A DNA stretch of 60,976 nt from Thiotrichaceae bacterium (GCA_016745055.1 JADGDF010000006.1:1-60976), one strand, 5' to 3'. Positions 1 through 10,337 are shown, counted from the first letter of the stretch. Program-made: numbers and translations. The notes: generated by a model not told the origin, from the letters alone.

Positions 1-117
1 AATTCATATTGCTTTCTTATGGACTTGTTTAGTTTCTATAACCACTAGTTTAACTTTTCTCCCCATTTTTTCAATACCTTATTTCGCAATAAGTCTATTA
101 TGCATCAAAGCAAAAGC

Positions 118-1887
118 TTATCGTGCTTGCGGAAAACAAACCGTAAAGGTAGTGTTTTGTCCTAATTTACTTTCACACCATACTTTGGCATGCATAGCTT
201 CTACCAATTTTTTTACGATGAATAGCCCTAAACCTGTTGAGTGCTCACCATTTGTAGGCTTACTACTTAGACGGGTAAATTTACCAAATAATTTTTGCTG
301 GTCAGGCTGACTCAACCCAGGTCCTTCATCTTTAATATCACAACGAATAAATTCAGCTTCTATTTGGATATTTACATAAATAGTCTTCTGCCAAGGTGAA
401 TATTTTACCGCATTAGAAATAAGATTATCTAAAATTTGATAAGCTGTATTTTGATCTGCATGGGCAATATAAGGTTGAGATATAAAATTAAATTGGATTG
501 TGATCTGTTTAGCAGCCGCTTGGGTTTGATAAGTTTGCACTATATGCTGCAAAATAGGTAATAAATCAACATTTTCAAAATGAAAATTGAATTTACCCGA
601 TTCAATTGCACTTACCTCTAGCAAATTTGTAATTAAGGCAAACATGCGACGTGCACTAGTGTGAATCAAATCCGCAAATTCTATTACCTCTTCTTTAGTC
701 AGCTCATCATAACTATTTTCAATCTCCTCAGCAAGTCCTTGAATAGCTGACAGTGGATTTTTTAAATCATGGGCAGCAATGCCAAGAAATTCATTTTTAT
801 CTTGATTTAACCGAACTAAACTCTGGTTTTTTTGTTGAATTAATTCTTGGTTGTGTTGAATATGAACAATAAATAAAAATATTGTTAAATTTAACAAAGA
901 AAAAACAAAAAGTTTTACATACAGCTCATGTCTAAGTTCAACAAAATGGTTATTTTCTGTATAACCGACGACGTAAGCGACAGTTTGTGTTTGCAAATTT
1001 TTTATTGGATAAAAGTTTAAAACATAGTGTATACCCTTTAATTTAGTTTGAGCTACGAAAGAGTTATTTTTTGCTAATTGAGTATTTAAGCGATTGCGCA
1101 ATTTGTTATCAATTTCTAGCATTTTTGTCTTACAAAAATGGCAATCTTCCATTTTTCGCAATTGATTATTTTCACACATGTAATCATTGCTGAGAGGACA
1201 AGGTACATAATTACTTTTTTCAGAAGAAAAAACTTTATGAGAAACAATTTCTTTTTTTAAAATGAGTTGATATTTCAATGGATATAATTTAGCAATTTCT
1301 TCATGAATAGCTTCAAAGGAAACGCTGGTTTCAACGCTACCAATATGCGTTTCTCCATCAAACAATGGAAAAACATAACGAAAGCCGTTGTAAACTCTGC
1401 CTTCTTCAAATCCTTGCATTGGTTTTTTTAAAAGATTGACTTGTTTGACAGAATAACGCACATCAAACAGTTTATCTCCAAATTTTTGTGGTTTATGCAT
1501 GCGCAAAAAACTTGTGCCATCAGGTAGGTGAAAATGCAATTGACGCAAATTTTTTTGCCGTAAATTTTGATACGTTGATTGTAGCGTTGTCTGCAACTCT
1601 CGGCGAATTTCAGTTTGTTTAGCTGTATCAGCGAGATAAGCCTGTTTAAATAAATTAATGATTTCTGGTTGATTAATCACTTCTTGGTAAATGGTATGTG
1701 AAACAATGCCATAAATATTTACCACAGCTTGTACGACAGTTTGTAACTTATCTTCCAATTCAGTTGAGTATGCTTGTTTTTTTAAAAAATAAGGATATGT
1801 AAGCGCAATGATAATCAGCAGTTCAAAAATGAGAAAAATAGCTAAATATTTCTTAGATTTTAAAAACTTAAGGAGGAATTTTTTCAT
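118..1887 (-). CDS. Membrane sensor histidine kinase with a cysteine-containing periplasmic domain
   Basis: The protein has an N-terminal membrane segment (about residues 13-34), a long periplasmic sensor region resembling a double-Cache domain, a second membrane segment near residue 330, a short coiled linker, then HisKA and HATPase domains. The phosphoacceptor His is about residue 373 in the H-box AAHDLKNPL. N-box (DNLISNAVKYS), G1 (DEGPGL), F-box and G2 (STGLGLFIV) are intact, so the kinase core should be active. There is no receiver domain and no response-regulator gene next to it, so its partner is unknown. The periplasmic part carries four clustered Cys (C-x7-C, then x10, then CHFC), unusual for a Cache sensor. 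The start is set at the Met of MKKFLLKF at 1887, just before the first membrane helix; the frame stays open a further 31 codons upstream but that stretch does not look like protein. The ligand is unknown. Confidence 0.88.
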   Translation of the reverse strand: MKKFLLKFLKSKKYLAIFLIFELLIIIALTYPYFLKKQAYSTELEDKLQTVVQAVVNIYGIVSHTIYQEVINQPEIINLFKQAYLADTAKQTEIRRELQTTLQSTYQNLRQKNLRQLHFHLPDGTSFLRMHKPQKFGDKLFDVRYSVKQVNLLKKPMQGFEEGRVYNGFRYVFPLFDGETHIGSVETSVSFEAIHEEIAKLYPLKYQLILKKEIVSHKVFSSEKSNYVPCPLSNDYMCENNQLRKMEDCHFCKTKMLEIDNKLRNRLNTQLAKNNSFVAQTKLKGIHYVLNFYPIKNLQTQTVAYVVGYTENNHFVELRHELYVKLFVFSLLNLTIFLFIVHIQHNQELIQQKNQSLVRLNQDKNEFLGIAAHDLKNPLSAIQGLAEEIENSYDELTKEEVIEFADLIHTSARRMFALITNLLEVSAIESGKFNFHFENVDLLPILQHIVQTYQTQAAAKQITIQFNFISQPYIAHADQNTAYQILDNLISNAVKYSPWQKTIYVNIQIEAEFIRCDIKDEGPGLSQPDQQKLFGKFTRLSSKPTNGEHSTGLGLFIVKKLVEAMHAKVWCESKLGQNTTFTVCFPQAR

Positions 1888-2168
1888 TTTGAATCCATCC
1901 ACAGAAAAATAATAGTTAAATTTAAAAAAGATATGGGGAAAATTAATTTCAAAACAAGAGATAAACTTCACTAAAGGCAAGTTTTCAGAAACAGGAGATA
2001 GTTAAAGAACAGACAGATAAAGCAGAGGTCTAGCTTGCGATTTTTATATAAAGAATAAGGGAATTGGTAATTTGATTTTATGTATCAACAGCATTGTTCT
2101 AGTTTGGTAAAGACCAATGTGTTAATTTTAGCTGTTTGATTTAGGATGGAAATTAAAGAAAATGTATA

Positions 2169-2230
2169 GTGGTCTGTCAAATTTGATGAAAAGGATATTA
2201 CTTTGTTTGTAAAATAATACGACAGACCAC
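2169..2230. repeat. Small inverted repeat with 10-bp arms
   Basis: GTGGTCTGTC at 2169-2178 is matched by its exact complement GACAGACCAC at 2221-2230, with a 42-base AT-rich centre. It lies in the spacer between two genes, just downstream of the DUF4426 stop codon. It could be a miniature transposable-element relic or a structured 3' end. No second copy was noticed in this window. Confidence 0.6.
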
Positions 2231-2256
2231 GAATAAAATTCTACTAAAACGAAATT

Positions 2257-2724
2257 CTATTCAGTAAAAAACTTCTGTTCAAATTTGATTTCAGTCACAG
2301 CACCTTTTTCTTCAGGATCAACATGCAGTTCAAAACGAATGTGCTCTCCATTATCAATATTGAATTGGCCCACGTAATAAATCGCGTTTCCCATTCCTTC
2401 TGTACCTGTTTCGTTGATTCGATTCATCACAATGGCTTTTTCATGTCCAACCAAACTTTCCGCTTTCTTAACAACAATTTTTGCGGGAACAGCGACATCG
2501 CTTTCTTCTACTTTTTTACGTACCGCTACCATCAAAATAGCATTATTGCTACTCCGTTTTACGCTATAAGCTTTCGCAATATCAGGTGAAATCATCTTTG
2601 AATTAAACGCATTGTAGTGAATGGCGTAGTCGCCTACTTGTTTAAATTTTTCTGCTTGTGCTTGAGGCATAAACATCAACATTAAACTCATCAAACTGGC
2701 ATAGGTGAAAATTTTTACATACAT
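2257..2724 (-). CDS. DUF4426 family periplasmic protein
   Basis: This 155-aa protein starts with a Sec signal peptide ending AQA before EKFKQVG. The mature part matches the DUF4426 pattern: an opening 'G-x-Y-x-I-H-Y-N-A' strand, an I-A-x-A-Y segment and a closing F-E-Q-K-F-F. The family is conserved in gammaproteobacteria, often near metW/proC, and its function is not established. The start is the ATG at 2724, which has a good AGGAG upstream; an in-frame extension to 2787 lacks these signals. The gene stands alone here, divergent from the following glycosyltransferase. Product recognition is good; role unknown. Confidence 0.82.
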   Translation of the reverse strand: MYVKIFTYASLMSLMLMFMPQAQAEKFKQVGDYAIHYNAFNSKMISPDIAKAYSVKRSSNNAILMVAVRKKVEESDVAVPAKIVVKKAESLVGHEKAIVMNRINETGTEGMGNAIYYVGQFNIDNGEHIRFELHVDPEEKGAVTEIKFEQKFFTE

Positions 2725-2857
2725 CACAGTTCTCCTGTGAAAAATAAGTTCAATAAGTATTGTGTAGGGAAACAGAGAAAAAATCAATAGCTAATTTGCA
2801 ATTTTGCTAAAAAATATTGTTGTAAAGGATGCTTTGTCAAAAGTTATTTCTTGTTCA

Positions 2858-2992
2858 ATGGTAAAAAAATTCGCTTTACCTCTGCCTTTTATTGTATATT
2901 TGATTTTCTATATACACGGTATGATTGAACTTTTAGTTTTTACCTACTTTGTGTCAATAATCATTATCCAAATCCATAAACACTATTCATGA
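2858..2992 (+). CDS. Possible small hydrophobic protein (doubtful)
   Basis: A 44-codon frame from an internal ATG encodes a lysine-containing N-terminus followed by one or two hydrophobic stretches, and its stop overlaps the next gene's ATG as ATGA. That overlap is typical of translational coupling. There is no convincing ribosome binding site and no recognised family, so this may be chance. The frame can be extended to a TTG at 2804. Confidence 0.25.
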   Translation: MVKKFALPLPFIVYLIFYIHGMIELLVFTYFVSIIIIQIHKHYS

Positions 2993-4002
2993 TTTTGTTT
3001 CTATTTACAATTACATTACTTATTTCTGCTGCTTTCACACGCCATTTTTGTCATCCAAAAACCATCGTGTGTATTTTAGATCAACCTAACGAACGTTCTT
3101 TACATACGCAACCAACGCCTTCTACAGGGGGGCTTGCCATTATTGTCGCGCTTGTTTTTGCAAGCTTCTTAACCCAACTTGTTTATCCCATTGGACCAAT
3201 ATTAATAAACATCAGCCTAAGCGTTTTATTAATTGCAAGTATTTCTCTATTAGATGATTGGCGTCATGTTGCTATTTTACAGCGTTTGAGTATCCATTTT
3301 TTAGCAGCTTATTTACTACTTTGGACGAATGATTTTTGGATTACTGAGTTAGTTTTTCCTTATTTTACTTGGCAATTACCGCTATGGATACAAATTGTAT
3401 TTTCGGTGTTATTCGTTGTGTGGATGGTCAATTTGTATAATTTTATGGATGGCATGGATGGTTTTGCAGGCGGTATGGCGGTATTTGGGTTTGGTACCAT
3501 GGCTATTTTGGGTGGACTGGCCGAACACGTCACTTTTATGTTGTTGAATTTATTGGTTGTGGGTGCTGTGCTTGGATTTTTAATTTTTAATTTCCCCCCT
3601 GCCAAGATTTTCATGGGAGATTTAGGCGCATCAACTTTGGGATTACTTGCAGTTACTTTTATATTATGGGCAAAACAACAACATATTTTTGCTTTATGGA
3701 TAGGATTATTACTTTTTTCTCCCTTTATTATTGACGCAACTGCTACGCTATTGCGCCGTTTATTACAAGGTGAAAAAATTTGGTTAGCCCATAAAACTCA
3801 TTATTACCAACGACTGGTCGAGTTTGGCTGGGGACATAAACGCACTGTTTTATGTGAATACGGTTTGATGGCTTTATGTGGCTTGTCTGCGATATGGAGT
3901 ACCTATTTACCAATGCATGGTCAATGGGTATTATTAGCCTGCTGGGCATTTATTTATGGAGGGCTTATTTATTTTGTGAATCAGCTTAAATGCGATGCAT
4001 GA
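2989..4002 (+). CDS. WecA/WbpL-type undecaprenyl-phosphate sugar-phosphate transferase
   Basis: This 337-aa polytopic membrane protein belongs to the MraY/WecA family, which moves a HexNAc-1-phosphate from UDP-sugar to undecaprenyl phosphate at the inner membrane to start O-antigen or capsule repeat synthesis. Family motifs are present in order: DQPNERSLHTQPTPSTGG near the N-terminus, LLDDWRHV, the catalytic Asp segment NFMDGMDGFAGG, GDLGAS, and the His-rich loop HKTHYYQRL. About ten hydrophobic segments are visible. The shape is closer to WbpL than to MraY, which would normally sit in a mur cluster. No other polysaccharide genes flank it. Confidence 0.9.
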   Translation: MILFLFTITLLISAAFTRHFCHPKTIVCILDQPNERSLHTQPTPSTGGLAIIVALVFASFLTQLVYPIGPILINISLSVLLIASISLLDDWRHVAILQRLSIHFLAAYLLLWTNDFWITELVFPYFTWQLPLWIQIVFSVLFVVWMVNLYNFMDGMDGFAGGMAVFGFGTMAILGGLAEHVTFMLLNLLVVGAVLGFLIFNFPPAKIFMGDLGASTLGLLAVTFILWAKQQHIFALWIGLLLFSPFIIDATATLLRRLLQGEKIWLAHKTHYYQRLVEFGWGHKRTVLCEYGLMALCGLSAIWSTYLPMHGQWVLLACWAFIYGGLIYFVNQLKCDA

Positions 4003-4140
4003 AAGTGCTGTATGATAATAGATTAGACATTTGTGTAGAAATGGAAGTGAAAAGCTAACATTGAGTGTGGACAGTCAGTGGATGGTCACGAGAAAAATCC
4101 AGACATTACTCAAAGATAACTAAAAATGAGGAGAGGTAAA

Positions 4141-5076
4141 ATGTCATTGGAAATTCAAAGGTTATATCAAATTATTTTTATTTTGCTCGCAGGCGCATTA
4201 AGCTTTAGTTTATTTACCTATTTACACTGGCAAGATTGGGTAAGGCAGATGGATACTTGTCAGGAAGATTTGGAACAAAGCGGGAAAAATTCAAACCAAT
4301 TGATTTTGTTAAAAAAACAGTATGACATGGCTGTGAAGCAAACTCAAAAATTACAAAGAGAAAACACACAATTAGCTGAACAAGTACACTTTTTGCAATC
4401 TAAACAAACAAGTTATACACAAGGCAATCAACAAGTCATTGATGCAAATAGGGATTTTGCTGCAAACTTAGTACAACTTGCCCAACTGCAAAAAGACAAA
4501 GATGAACCAAAGAAAGCATTAGTCTTATTTCAACAGTCTGCTCAAATTCGCATACGTTTGTTAGAACAAATCCCTAATTTAGAAATGCAACAAGCATTAA
4601 TCAGAACATTGGATGAAATAGCTTCCTTATCTCAACAATTAAACAAATTTGATATGGCACTTGCCGCATATCAACAATCCATAGCCACTTCCGAAAATTT
4701 TTTGAGTCAACATACCTCTAATACCAATGTATACCAAGAGATTTCAATTACCTATGAAAAACAAGGAGACTTGCTTGTTCAGTTGAAAAAACTACCTGCT
4801 GCTTTCCATGCTTATCAACAATCTTTAGTTTACGCTAAAAAATTAGTTAAACTGAAAAAAACGACAGAAGCTCAGAGGGACCTTGCAATTACCTACGATA
4901 AATTAGGCGATATTCATACTTTGCAAGAAAATAATCAAGCAGCCCTAAAAGCTTATGAAGCGGCTTTAAGTATTCGAGAGCAGTTAGCCCACAATGTAAA
5001 AACCAAACAATCAAAAGTAGAGCTGAAATTTAGTCAGCATAAAATCAACGCTTTAAAGAAAAAAAACATCAAGTAA
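4141..5076 (+). CDS. Membrane-anchored TPR protein
   Basis: This 311-aa protein has a short cytoplasmic N-terminus, one membrane helix (about residues 9-26), a coiled-coil stretch (about 30-95) rich in Gln/Lys/Glu, and then tetratricopeptide-like repeats to the C-terminus. Repeat signatures include A-x-x-A-Y-Q-Q-S, YEKQGDLL and YDKLGDIH-x13-AYEAAL. TPR domains bind other proteins, so this is probably a scaffold facing the periplasm. The start is the ATG at 4141 because GAGGAG lies just upstream; the earlier ATG at 4126 overlaps that site. It precedes the large hybrid kinase in the same direction by 234 bp, with no gene between. Confidence 0.75.
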   Translation: MSLEIQRLYQIIFILLAGALSFSLFTYLHWQDWVRQMDTCQEDLEQSGKNSNQLILLKKQYDMAVKQTQKLQRENTQLAEQVHFLQSKQTSYTQGNQQVIDANRDFAANLVQLAQLQKDKDEPKKALVLFQQSAQIRIRLLEQIPNLEMQQALIRTLDEIASLSQQLNKFDMALAAYQQSIATSENFLSQHTSNTNVYQEISITYEKQGDLLVQLKKLPAAFHAYQQSLVYAKKLVKLKKTTEAQRDLAITYDKLGDIHTLQENNQAALKAYEAALSIREQLAHNVKTKQSKVELKFSQHKINALKKKNIK

Positions 5077-5310
5077 GTATTGGTTGAAGTCAGTGGCCAT
5101 GTTGTTCAAATAACGCATGGCATTGATTAATTTGTATTTTGTTGTGTTATCCCTTAGCATACCTCAAAAACTCGTTCTAATTTGATATTGAGTATCCTTG
5201 TTTCTTTTCTATAGGAAAGATAGCAATTATTTCCTATTTTTCACTCCACATAGTAAGGAATAAGCACCAATTCTATATTTAGTTAGTTTAGTGATGAAGA
5301 ATTCAAGAAA

Positions 5311-8300
5311 ATGAAACTATCAACAAAACTCTTTTTACTCTATGCCAGTTTTATTTTAGGCTTAGTTATTCCCACTTATGGATTTTTATACTTTGCTAGT
5401 ACGGAACTCACAAAAAACCAAATTGCAGCCCATTTGCATGAACGTGGCATGCATACCATGGACAAGATTGACAGGATTTTATTTGAGCGATTTGCAGATA
5501 TTCAAACAATTGCTAAGGGCCTTACCCCTATAATTTCTGAAAATTCAATAAAGCAGATAAAGTCATACTTATTATTTTATAAGACTAATTACCAGATATA
5601 TCACTCTCTCGCATTTTTTGATGCTAAAAAACAAAAAGTAGTTGATACTTTTGGTTTATCGTTTGTTGATGAAGTAGAAAAAAATCCATTATGGATGCAA
5701 GAAGTTTATGATAAGGGCATTGTCAGCGCTGCAAAAGATATACATTTTGATTCGAATATTCATGGATATGCGTTGTTTTTTGCGGCGCCAGTTAAAAATA
5801 AGGCTAATAAATTTATTGGTGCTGTCGTGGTGAGAGTTGAGCTAATACAACTTCATCGCCTTATTACTAGTTCTATTAAACTTGATTTAGCACAAGATAT
5901 TCACGCAGACCTTATAGATAAAAATGGTTTATTACTTTATTCAAGTGATGAATATGACCAAATTTTAAAAAAACACGTTAAAATCAGTGAATTAGCTCAC
6001 TCCAAATTACATCAAGAGCAAGAATTATTTTATACCATTACCCCAGAAACAGGCCATTTAAGTTTTAAAGGGAATCAATGGACATTAATTTTACACTACC
6101 CAAAAACACAAATATTTACTGATATTGCTGATTTACGTAATCAAACAATTACGGTTGCTACGTTGCTATTTATTTTGGCATTGGTTGGTTTAAATGTGTT
6201 TGCCAGAAAATTGGTGGCACCATTATCTGCGTTACAAAAAGCGACGTTTGAAATAGGCAAAGGCCACTTTCAGACTAAAATTCCAGTCACATCAAAAGAT
6301 GAAATTGGGCAATTAACTGCCAATTTCAACAAAATGACCACACTGCTTGAAGAATATGTTACTAAACGCCAAGAATCAGAGGCATCTCTTGCTATCTTTC
6401 ATCAATTTGCAGAGGCTGCTGGTTATGGTTTGGTGATGAATACTTTGGAAGGCAAAACTATTTATGCTAATCCTGCACTGAATTGTCTTTTAGAAGTTAA
6501 CATGGTTGGTTTGAATATTTCTCAATTTTATCCACAATTGTATCAACCTTATTTACAAAAAACAGTGATTCCTGCTGTGATGAAAGAAGGCCAGTGGATG
6601 GGGGAATCAACAATGATCAAAGCCACTGGAGAAGAGCTTTGTGTTTCTGAAAATATTTTTTTGATTCGAGATGAGCAGGAACAGCCACTTTATTTTGCAA
6701 ATATTATTACTGACATTTCTCAACGTAAGCAAATGGAGCACCAACTTCGATTGGCACAGTTTGCTTTAGATCATTCTGCAGATGCGGTTATGTGGATTGA
6801 TTTAAGCGGTCAATTTTTTTATGCGAATGAGGCTTGTTGCCAGTCATTGGGCTATTCTTTCGATGAATTCATTTGTATGAAAATTGCCGATGTTGATCCC
6901 CATTTTTCCAAAGATATTTTGCCACAACATTTTGAGACACTTTCCCAATTGAAGTGCATGACAATTGAAACAGTTCACCAACACAAAGAGGGTAAAAAAA
7001 TTCCGGTTGAAGTCTCCATTAATTACTTGGAGATCAGTGAGGATGAGAAATATTTGTGTTCGATGGTACGTAATATTGCTGAACGCAAGCAAACAGAACA
7101 ATTGATACAGGATTATAATAATCGTTTGGAGTTAGAGATTGCAGCGCAAACAGAAGAGTTGTCAGCTCAAAATGAAAATCTACAGATTCAAACGGGGATA
7201 GTTAATGATAAAAATAGGCTACTACAGCAAAAAGAAGCGTTACTTCATCAAATTATAGATAATTTACCTTTGCTAGTTTTTTGGAAAGGTATGGATTTAA
7301 ATTATTTAGGATGTAACCGTAAAGTAGCCGAAATGAATAGTTTACCAAGTCCAGAGAGTGTGATTGGTAAAACTGACTATGATATGGTATGGAAGGATTT
7401 TGCTGAGCAATATCGCATTGATGATGAATTTCTCATGGAAAATGATGAGTGCGATTTGCATGTCGTTGAACCCTTTATTATGGAAGATGATAAGACGGTA
7501 TGGACTGAGACTAATAAAGTACCATTGCATGATCCACAGGGTGAAGTCATTGGAATTTTAACAACCGTGGAAGATGTAACACATCGCAAGGAAGCAGAGA
7601 CCGTTTTACAAGATTATAACCAGAACTTAGAGAATGAGGTTGCAGAACAAACCCGTATTTTACGGGAACAAGCCGATATTATTGAGAAGGAACAGAAAAA
7701 ATTTAATATTGTCCTTGATAGTTTAAATATTATTGTGTATGTCGCAGACATTAATACTCATGAGATTTTGTTTGCTAATCAGTATGCTCAAAAGGCGTTT
7801 GGAGGCAATTTAGTTGGTAAAGTTTGTTGGAAAACAATTCAAACTGGTTTTAATGGTCCTTGTGATTTTTGTACAAATAGTAAGCTCATAGATTCTGAGG
7901 GAAGAACAACGGGGGTTTACCATTGGGAGATGAAAAATACAGTCAATAGCCATTGGTATTATATGCAAGATAGAGCCATTGAGTGGACAGATGAACGGTT
8001 AGTACGCTTACAAATTGCAACAGATATTAGTTCGTTAAAAGCAACAGAAAAAAATTTACGCAAGAGTGAAGCGCAATTTAGAGCCATTTTTGAAGCGTCT
8101 AAAGACTGTATTATTATTTGGAATAAGAAATACACCTATATTTATGCAAATCAAGCCACTTTAGACTATGTCAAGATGTCTGAGGATCAAATTGTTGGTA
8201 ATACATTACTTGAGGTATTTAGCCACCAACCTGAATTTGCAAAATTGTGGATGCAGAGAATTGATCAGGCTGTAGCAACGGGTGAACCTCAATGGATGGA

Positions 8301-10269
8301 AGAAGCTACCTCTTTTGGAGAACAAACCGTTTATAGTGAATCAACGATCTCACCATTAAAGGATTTGGAAGGTAATATTTTTGCTGTGGGGCTTGTTTAT
8401 CGAGATGTTACTGAACGGAAACAGTCTGAGTTAGCACTTCAGGCTTCTGAAATGAAATTACGTCAACTCTATAATGGTTTAAGAGACGGTTTAGTTATTG
8501 TTGATATGCAAAGTAAAATTGTAGAATTTAATCCCGCATTTCAACATATTATAGGTAATTATGATGATGAGGAAATTTACGGTCTTAGTCACGAAGAGAT
8601 CACACCCCAAAAATGGTGGGATATGGAGCATAAAATTATTGAGGAACAAGTGTTAGTCAGAGGCTACTCTGACTTGTATGAAAAGGAATATGTGCGAAAG
8701 GATGGTACCCTTGTCCCCATAGAATTACAATCTTATTCAATTAAGGATTATCAAAACCAGTTCATTAATTTATGGGCAGTCATTAGGGATATTACTGAAC
8801 GTAAAAAATCAGAAATGGCCCTCATTGAGGCAAAAGAAGCCGCTGAAGTTGCAAAACGTCGTGCTGATATTGCGAATCAAGCTAAAAGTTCTTTTCTGGC
8901 GAATATGTCGCACGAGCTGCGAACACCGCTAAATGGTATTTTGGGTTACACACAAATATTAACCCGCGATAAAACTTTGACTAACAAGCAACGTGAAGGG
9001 ATTGATATTATTCACCGCAGTGGTGATTATTTATTGACTTTGATTAATGATGTATTGGATTTGTCTAAAATTGAAGCAAATCGCATTGAACTGTATCCCA
9101 CTGAATTTAGTTTCAATGACTTTTTACAAGGCATTACAGATTTATTCCAAATGCGTGTTCAGCAAAAGGGCATTGCATTTAATTATGAGCCTTTATCCCA
9201 TTTACCTATTGGTGTAAAAGCAGATGAAAAACGCTTACGACAAGTTCTGATTAATTTATTAGGAAATGCAGTTAAATTTACCCAACAAGGAGGTGTTACC
9301 TTAAAAGTGGGTTACCACCAGCGAAAAATTCGTTTTCAAGTAGAAGATACAGGCGTTGGGATTGCTGAAACAGAAATCAAGCATATTTTTGAACCCTTTA
9401 AACAAGTGGGTGATCAACAATTCCGAGCAGAAGGAACGGGCCTGGGTTTATCTATTACTAAAAAATTGGTGGATATGATGGGGGCAAAACTGCATGTAGA
9501 AAGTCAACTCAACAAAGGTAGCTGTTTTTGGTTCGCAGTTGAACTTACTGAAGTGCCCAATTTTGTTAAAGTAGAACCAACAGACATCCCTATTATTGTT
9601 GGCTTTGAAGAAAAAACCTTTACTTTGCTAGTCATTGATGATCGTTGGGAAAATCGTTCCGTGATGCGAAATTTACTTGAACCACTCGGTTTTTGCATTG
9701 AAGAAGCAATTAACGGTCAAGAAGGCATCGAAAAAGCAGAATTACTTCAGCCAGATTTGATCATGACAGATTTAGTCATGCCCGTTATGGACGGGTTTGA
9801 AGCTATTCGGCATCTTAGAAAAAAAACTGCGTTCCAAACAACGCCAATTATTGCTGTCACAGCCAGTGTGTTTGAATTTCATCAGCAGGAAAGTTTTGCA
9901 GCAGGATGTAATGATTTTATTGCCAAACCCATTCGTATTGACATTTTATTAGAAAAATTACAACAGCACCTAGCACTTACTTGGATTTATGAAGACAGTG
10001 AAGGTAACTATATTCAAGATAATACCTCTTCCCATGCCATGGTCAGTGATGAAGCACTAAGTCTTTGTCAACTTTCATCTGAACAGGCCGCCATTTTATA
10101 TGATTTAGGGATGATGGGAGATGTTTCAGGTATTTTTGATGAACTTGCAGTGCTGAAAAAAAATGAACCTCACCTTCAACCATTAATCACTAAAATTCAA
10201 AACTTTGCCCATGAATTTGATACTGAAAGTATCTGTGAATTGATTGAACCTTTTATACTAAAAATATAA
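5311..10269 (+). CDS. Giant hybrid sensor histidine kinase: Cache-HAMP-six PAS-HisKA-HATPase-REC
   Basis: The 1652-aa protein begins with a membrane helix (7-29), an extracytoplasmic Cache-like domain to about residue 275, a second helix (about 278-298) and a HAMP domain (about 300-352). Six PAS/PAC units follow (about 357-1185), with coiled linkers after the second and third. The catalytic part has HisKA with the acceptor His at 1201 (SHELRTPLNG), HATPase with LLGNAVKFT near 1316 and GTGLGLSI near 1377, and a receiver domain (1440-1565) whose acceptor is Asp1487 (IMTDLVMP). A short helical tail without a clear Hpt motif ends the protein. The fourth PAS has Cys839, Cys851 and Cys854 in the GPCDFCTN pattern seen in some PAS subfamilies, suggesting redox or metal sensing. 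No partner regulator is adjacent. Confidence 0.93.
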   Translation: MKLSTKLFLLYASFILGLVIPTYGFLYFASTELTKNQIAAHLHERGMHTMDKIDRILFERFADIQTIAKGLTPIISENSIKQIKSYLLFYKTNYQIYHSLAFFDAKKQKVVDTFGLSFVDEVEKNPLWMQEVYDKGIVSAAKDIHFDSNIHGYALFFAAPVKNKANKFIGAVVVRVELIQLHRLITSSIKLDLAQDIHADLIDKNGLLLYSSDEYDQILKKHVKISELAHSKLHQEQELFYTITPETGHLSFKGNQWTLILHYPKTQIFTDIADLRNQTITVATLLFILALVGLNVFARKLVAPLSALQKATFEIGKGHFQTKIPVTSKDEIGQLTANFNKMTTLLEEYVTKRQESEASLAIFHQFAEAAGYGLVMNTLEGKTIYANPALNCLLEVNMVGLNISQFYPQLYQPYLQKTVIPAVMKEGQWMGESTMIKATGEELCVSENIFLIRDEQEQPLYFANIITDISQRKQMEHQLRLAQFALDHSADAVMWIDLSGQFFYANEACCQSLGYSFDEFICMKIADVDPHFSKDILPQHFETLSQLKCMTIETVHQHKEGKKIPVEVSINYLEISEDEKYLCSMVRNIAERKQTEQLIQDYNNRLELEIAAQTEELSAQNENLQIQTGIVNDKNRLLQQKEALLHQIIDNLPLLVFWKGMDLNYLGCNRKVAEMNSLPSPESVIGKTDYDMVWKDFAEQYRIDDEFLMENDECDLHVVEPFIMEDDKTVWTETNKVPLHDPQGEVIGILTTVEDVTHRKEAETVLQDYNQNLENEVAEQTRILREQADIIEKEQKKFNIVLDSLNIIVYVADINTHEILFANQYAQKAFGGNLVGKVCWKTIQTGFNGPCDFCTNSKLIDSEGRTTGVYHWEMKNTVNSHWYYMQDRAIEWTDERLVRLQIATDISSLKATEKNLRKSEAQFRAIFEASKDCIIIWNKKYTYIYANQATLDYVKMSEDQIVGNTLLEVFSHQPEFAKLWMQRIDQAVATGEPQWMEEATSFGEQTVYSESTISPLKDLEGNIFAVGLVYRDVTERKQSELALQASEMKLRQLYNGLRDGLVIVDMQSKIVEFNPAFQHIIGNYDDEEIYGLSHEEITPQKWWDMEHKIIEEQVLVRGYSDLYEKEYVRKDGTLVPIELQSYSIKDYQNQFINLWAVIRDITERKKSEMALIEAKEAAEVAKRRADIANQAKSSFLANMSHELRTPLNGILGYTQILTRDKTLTNKQREGIDIIHRSGDYLLTLINDVLDLSKIEANRIELYPTEFSFNDFLQGITDLFQMRVQQKGIAFNYEPLSHLPIGVKADEKRLRQVLINLLGNAVKFTQQGGVTLKVGYHQRKIRFQVEDTGVGIAETEIKHIFEPFKQVGDQQFRAEGTGLGLSITKKLVDMMGAKLHVESQLNKGSCFWFAVELTEVPNFVKVEPTDIPIIVGFEEKTFTLLVIDDRWENRSVMRNLLEPLGFCIEEAINGQEGIEKAELLQPDLIMTDLVMPVMDGFEAIRHLRKKTAFQTTPIIAVTASVFEFHQQESFAAGCNDFIAKPIRIDILLEKLQQHLALTWIYEDSEGNYIQDNTSSHAMVSDEALSLCQLSSEQAAILYDLGMMGDVSGIFDELAVLKKNEPHLQPLITKIQNFAHEFDTESICELIEPFILKI

Positions 10270-10337
10270 TTTGTCATTGATATGATAGAGGGGGTTAAAA
10301 ATCCTAACTTACATGGCAATTTCGCTATTCAATTATA

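Noticed and set aside
118-1887. Periplasmic Cys cluster as a c-type haem site
   Set aside because: The CxxC is followed by Lys, not His, so CxxCH is not met.
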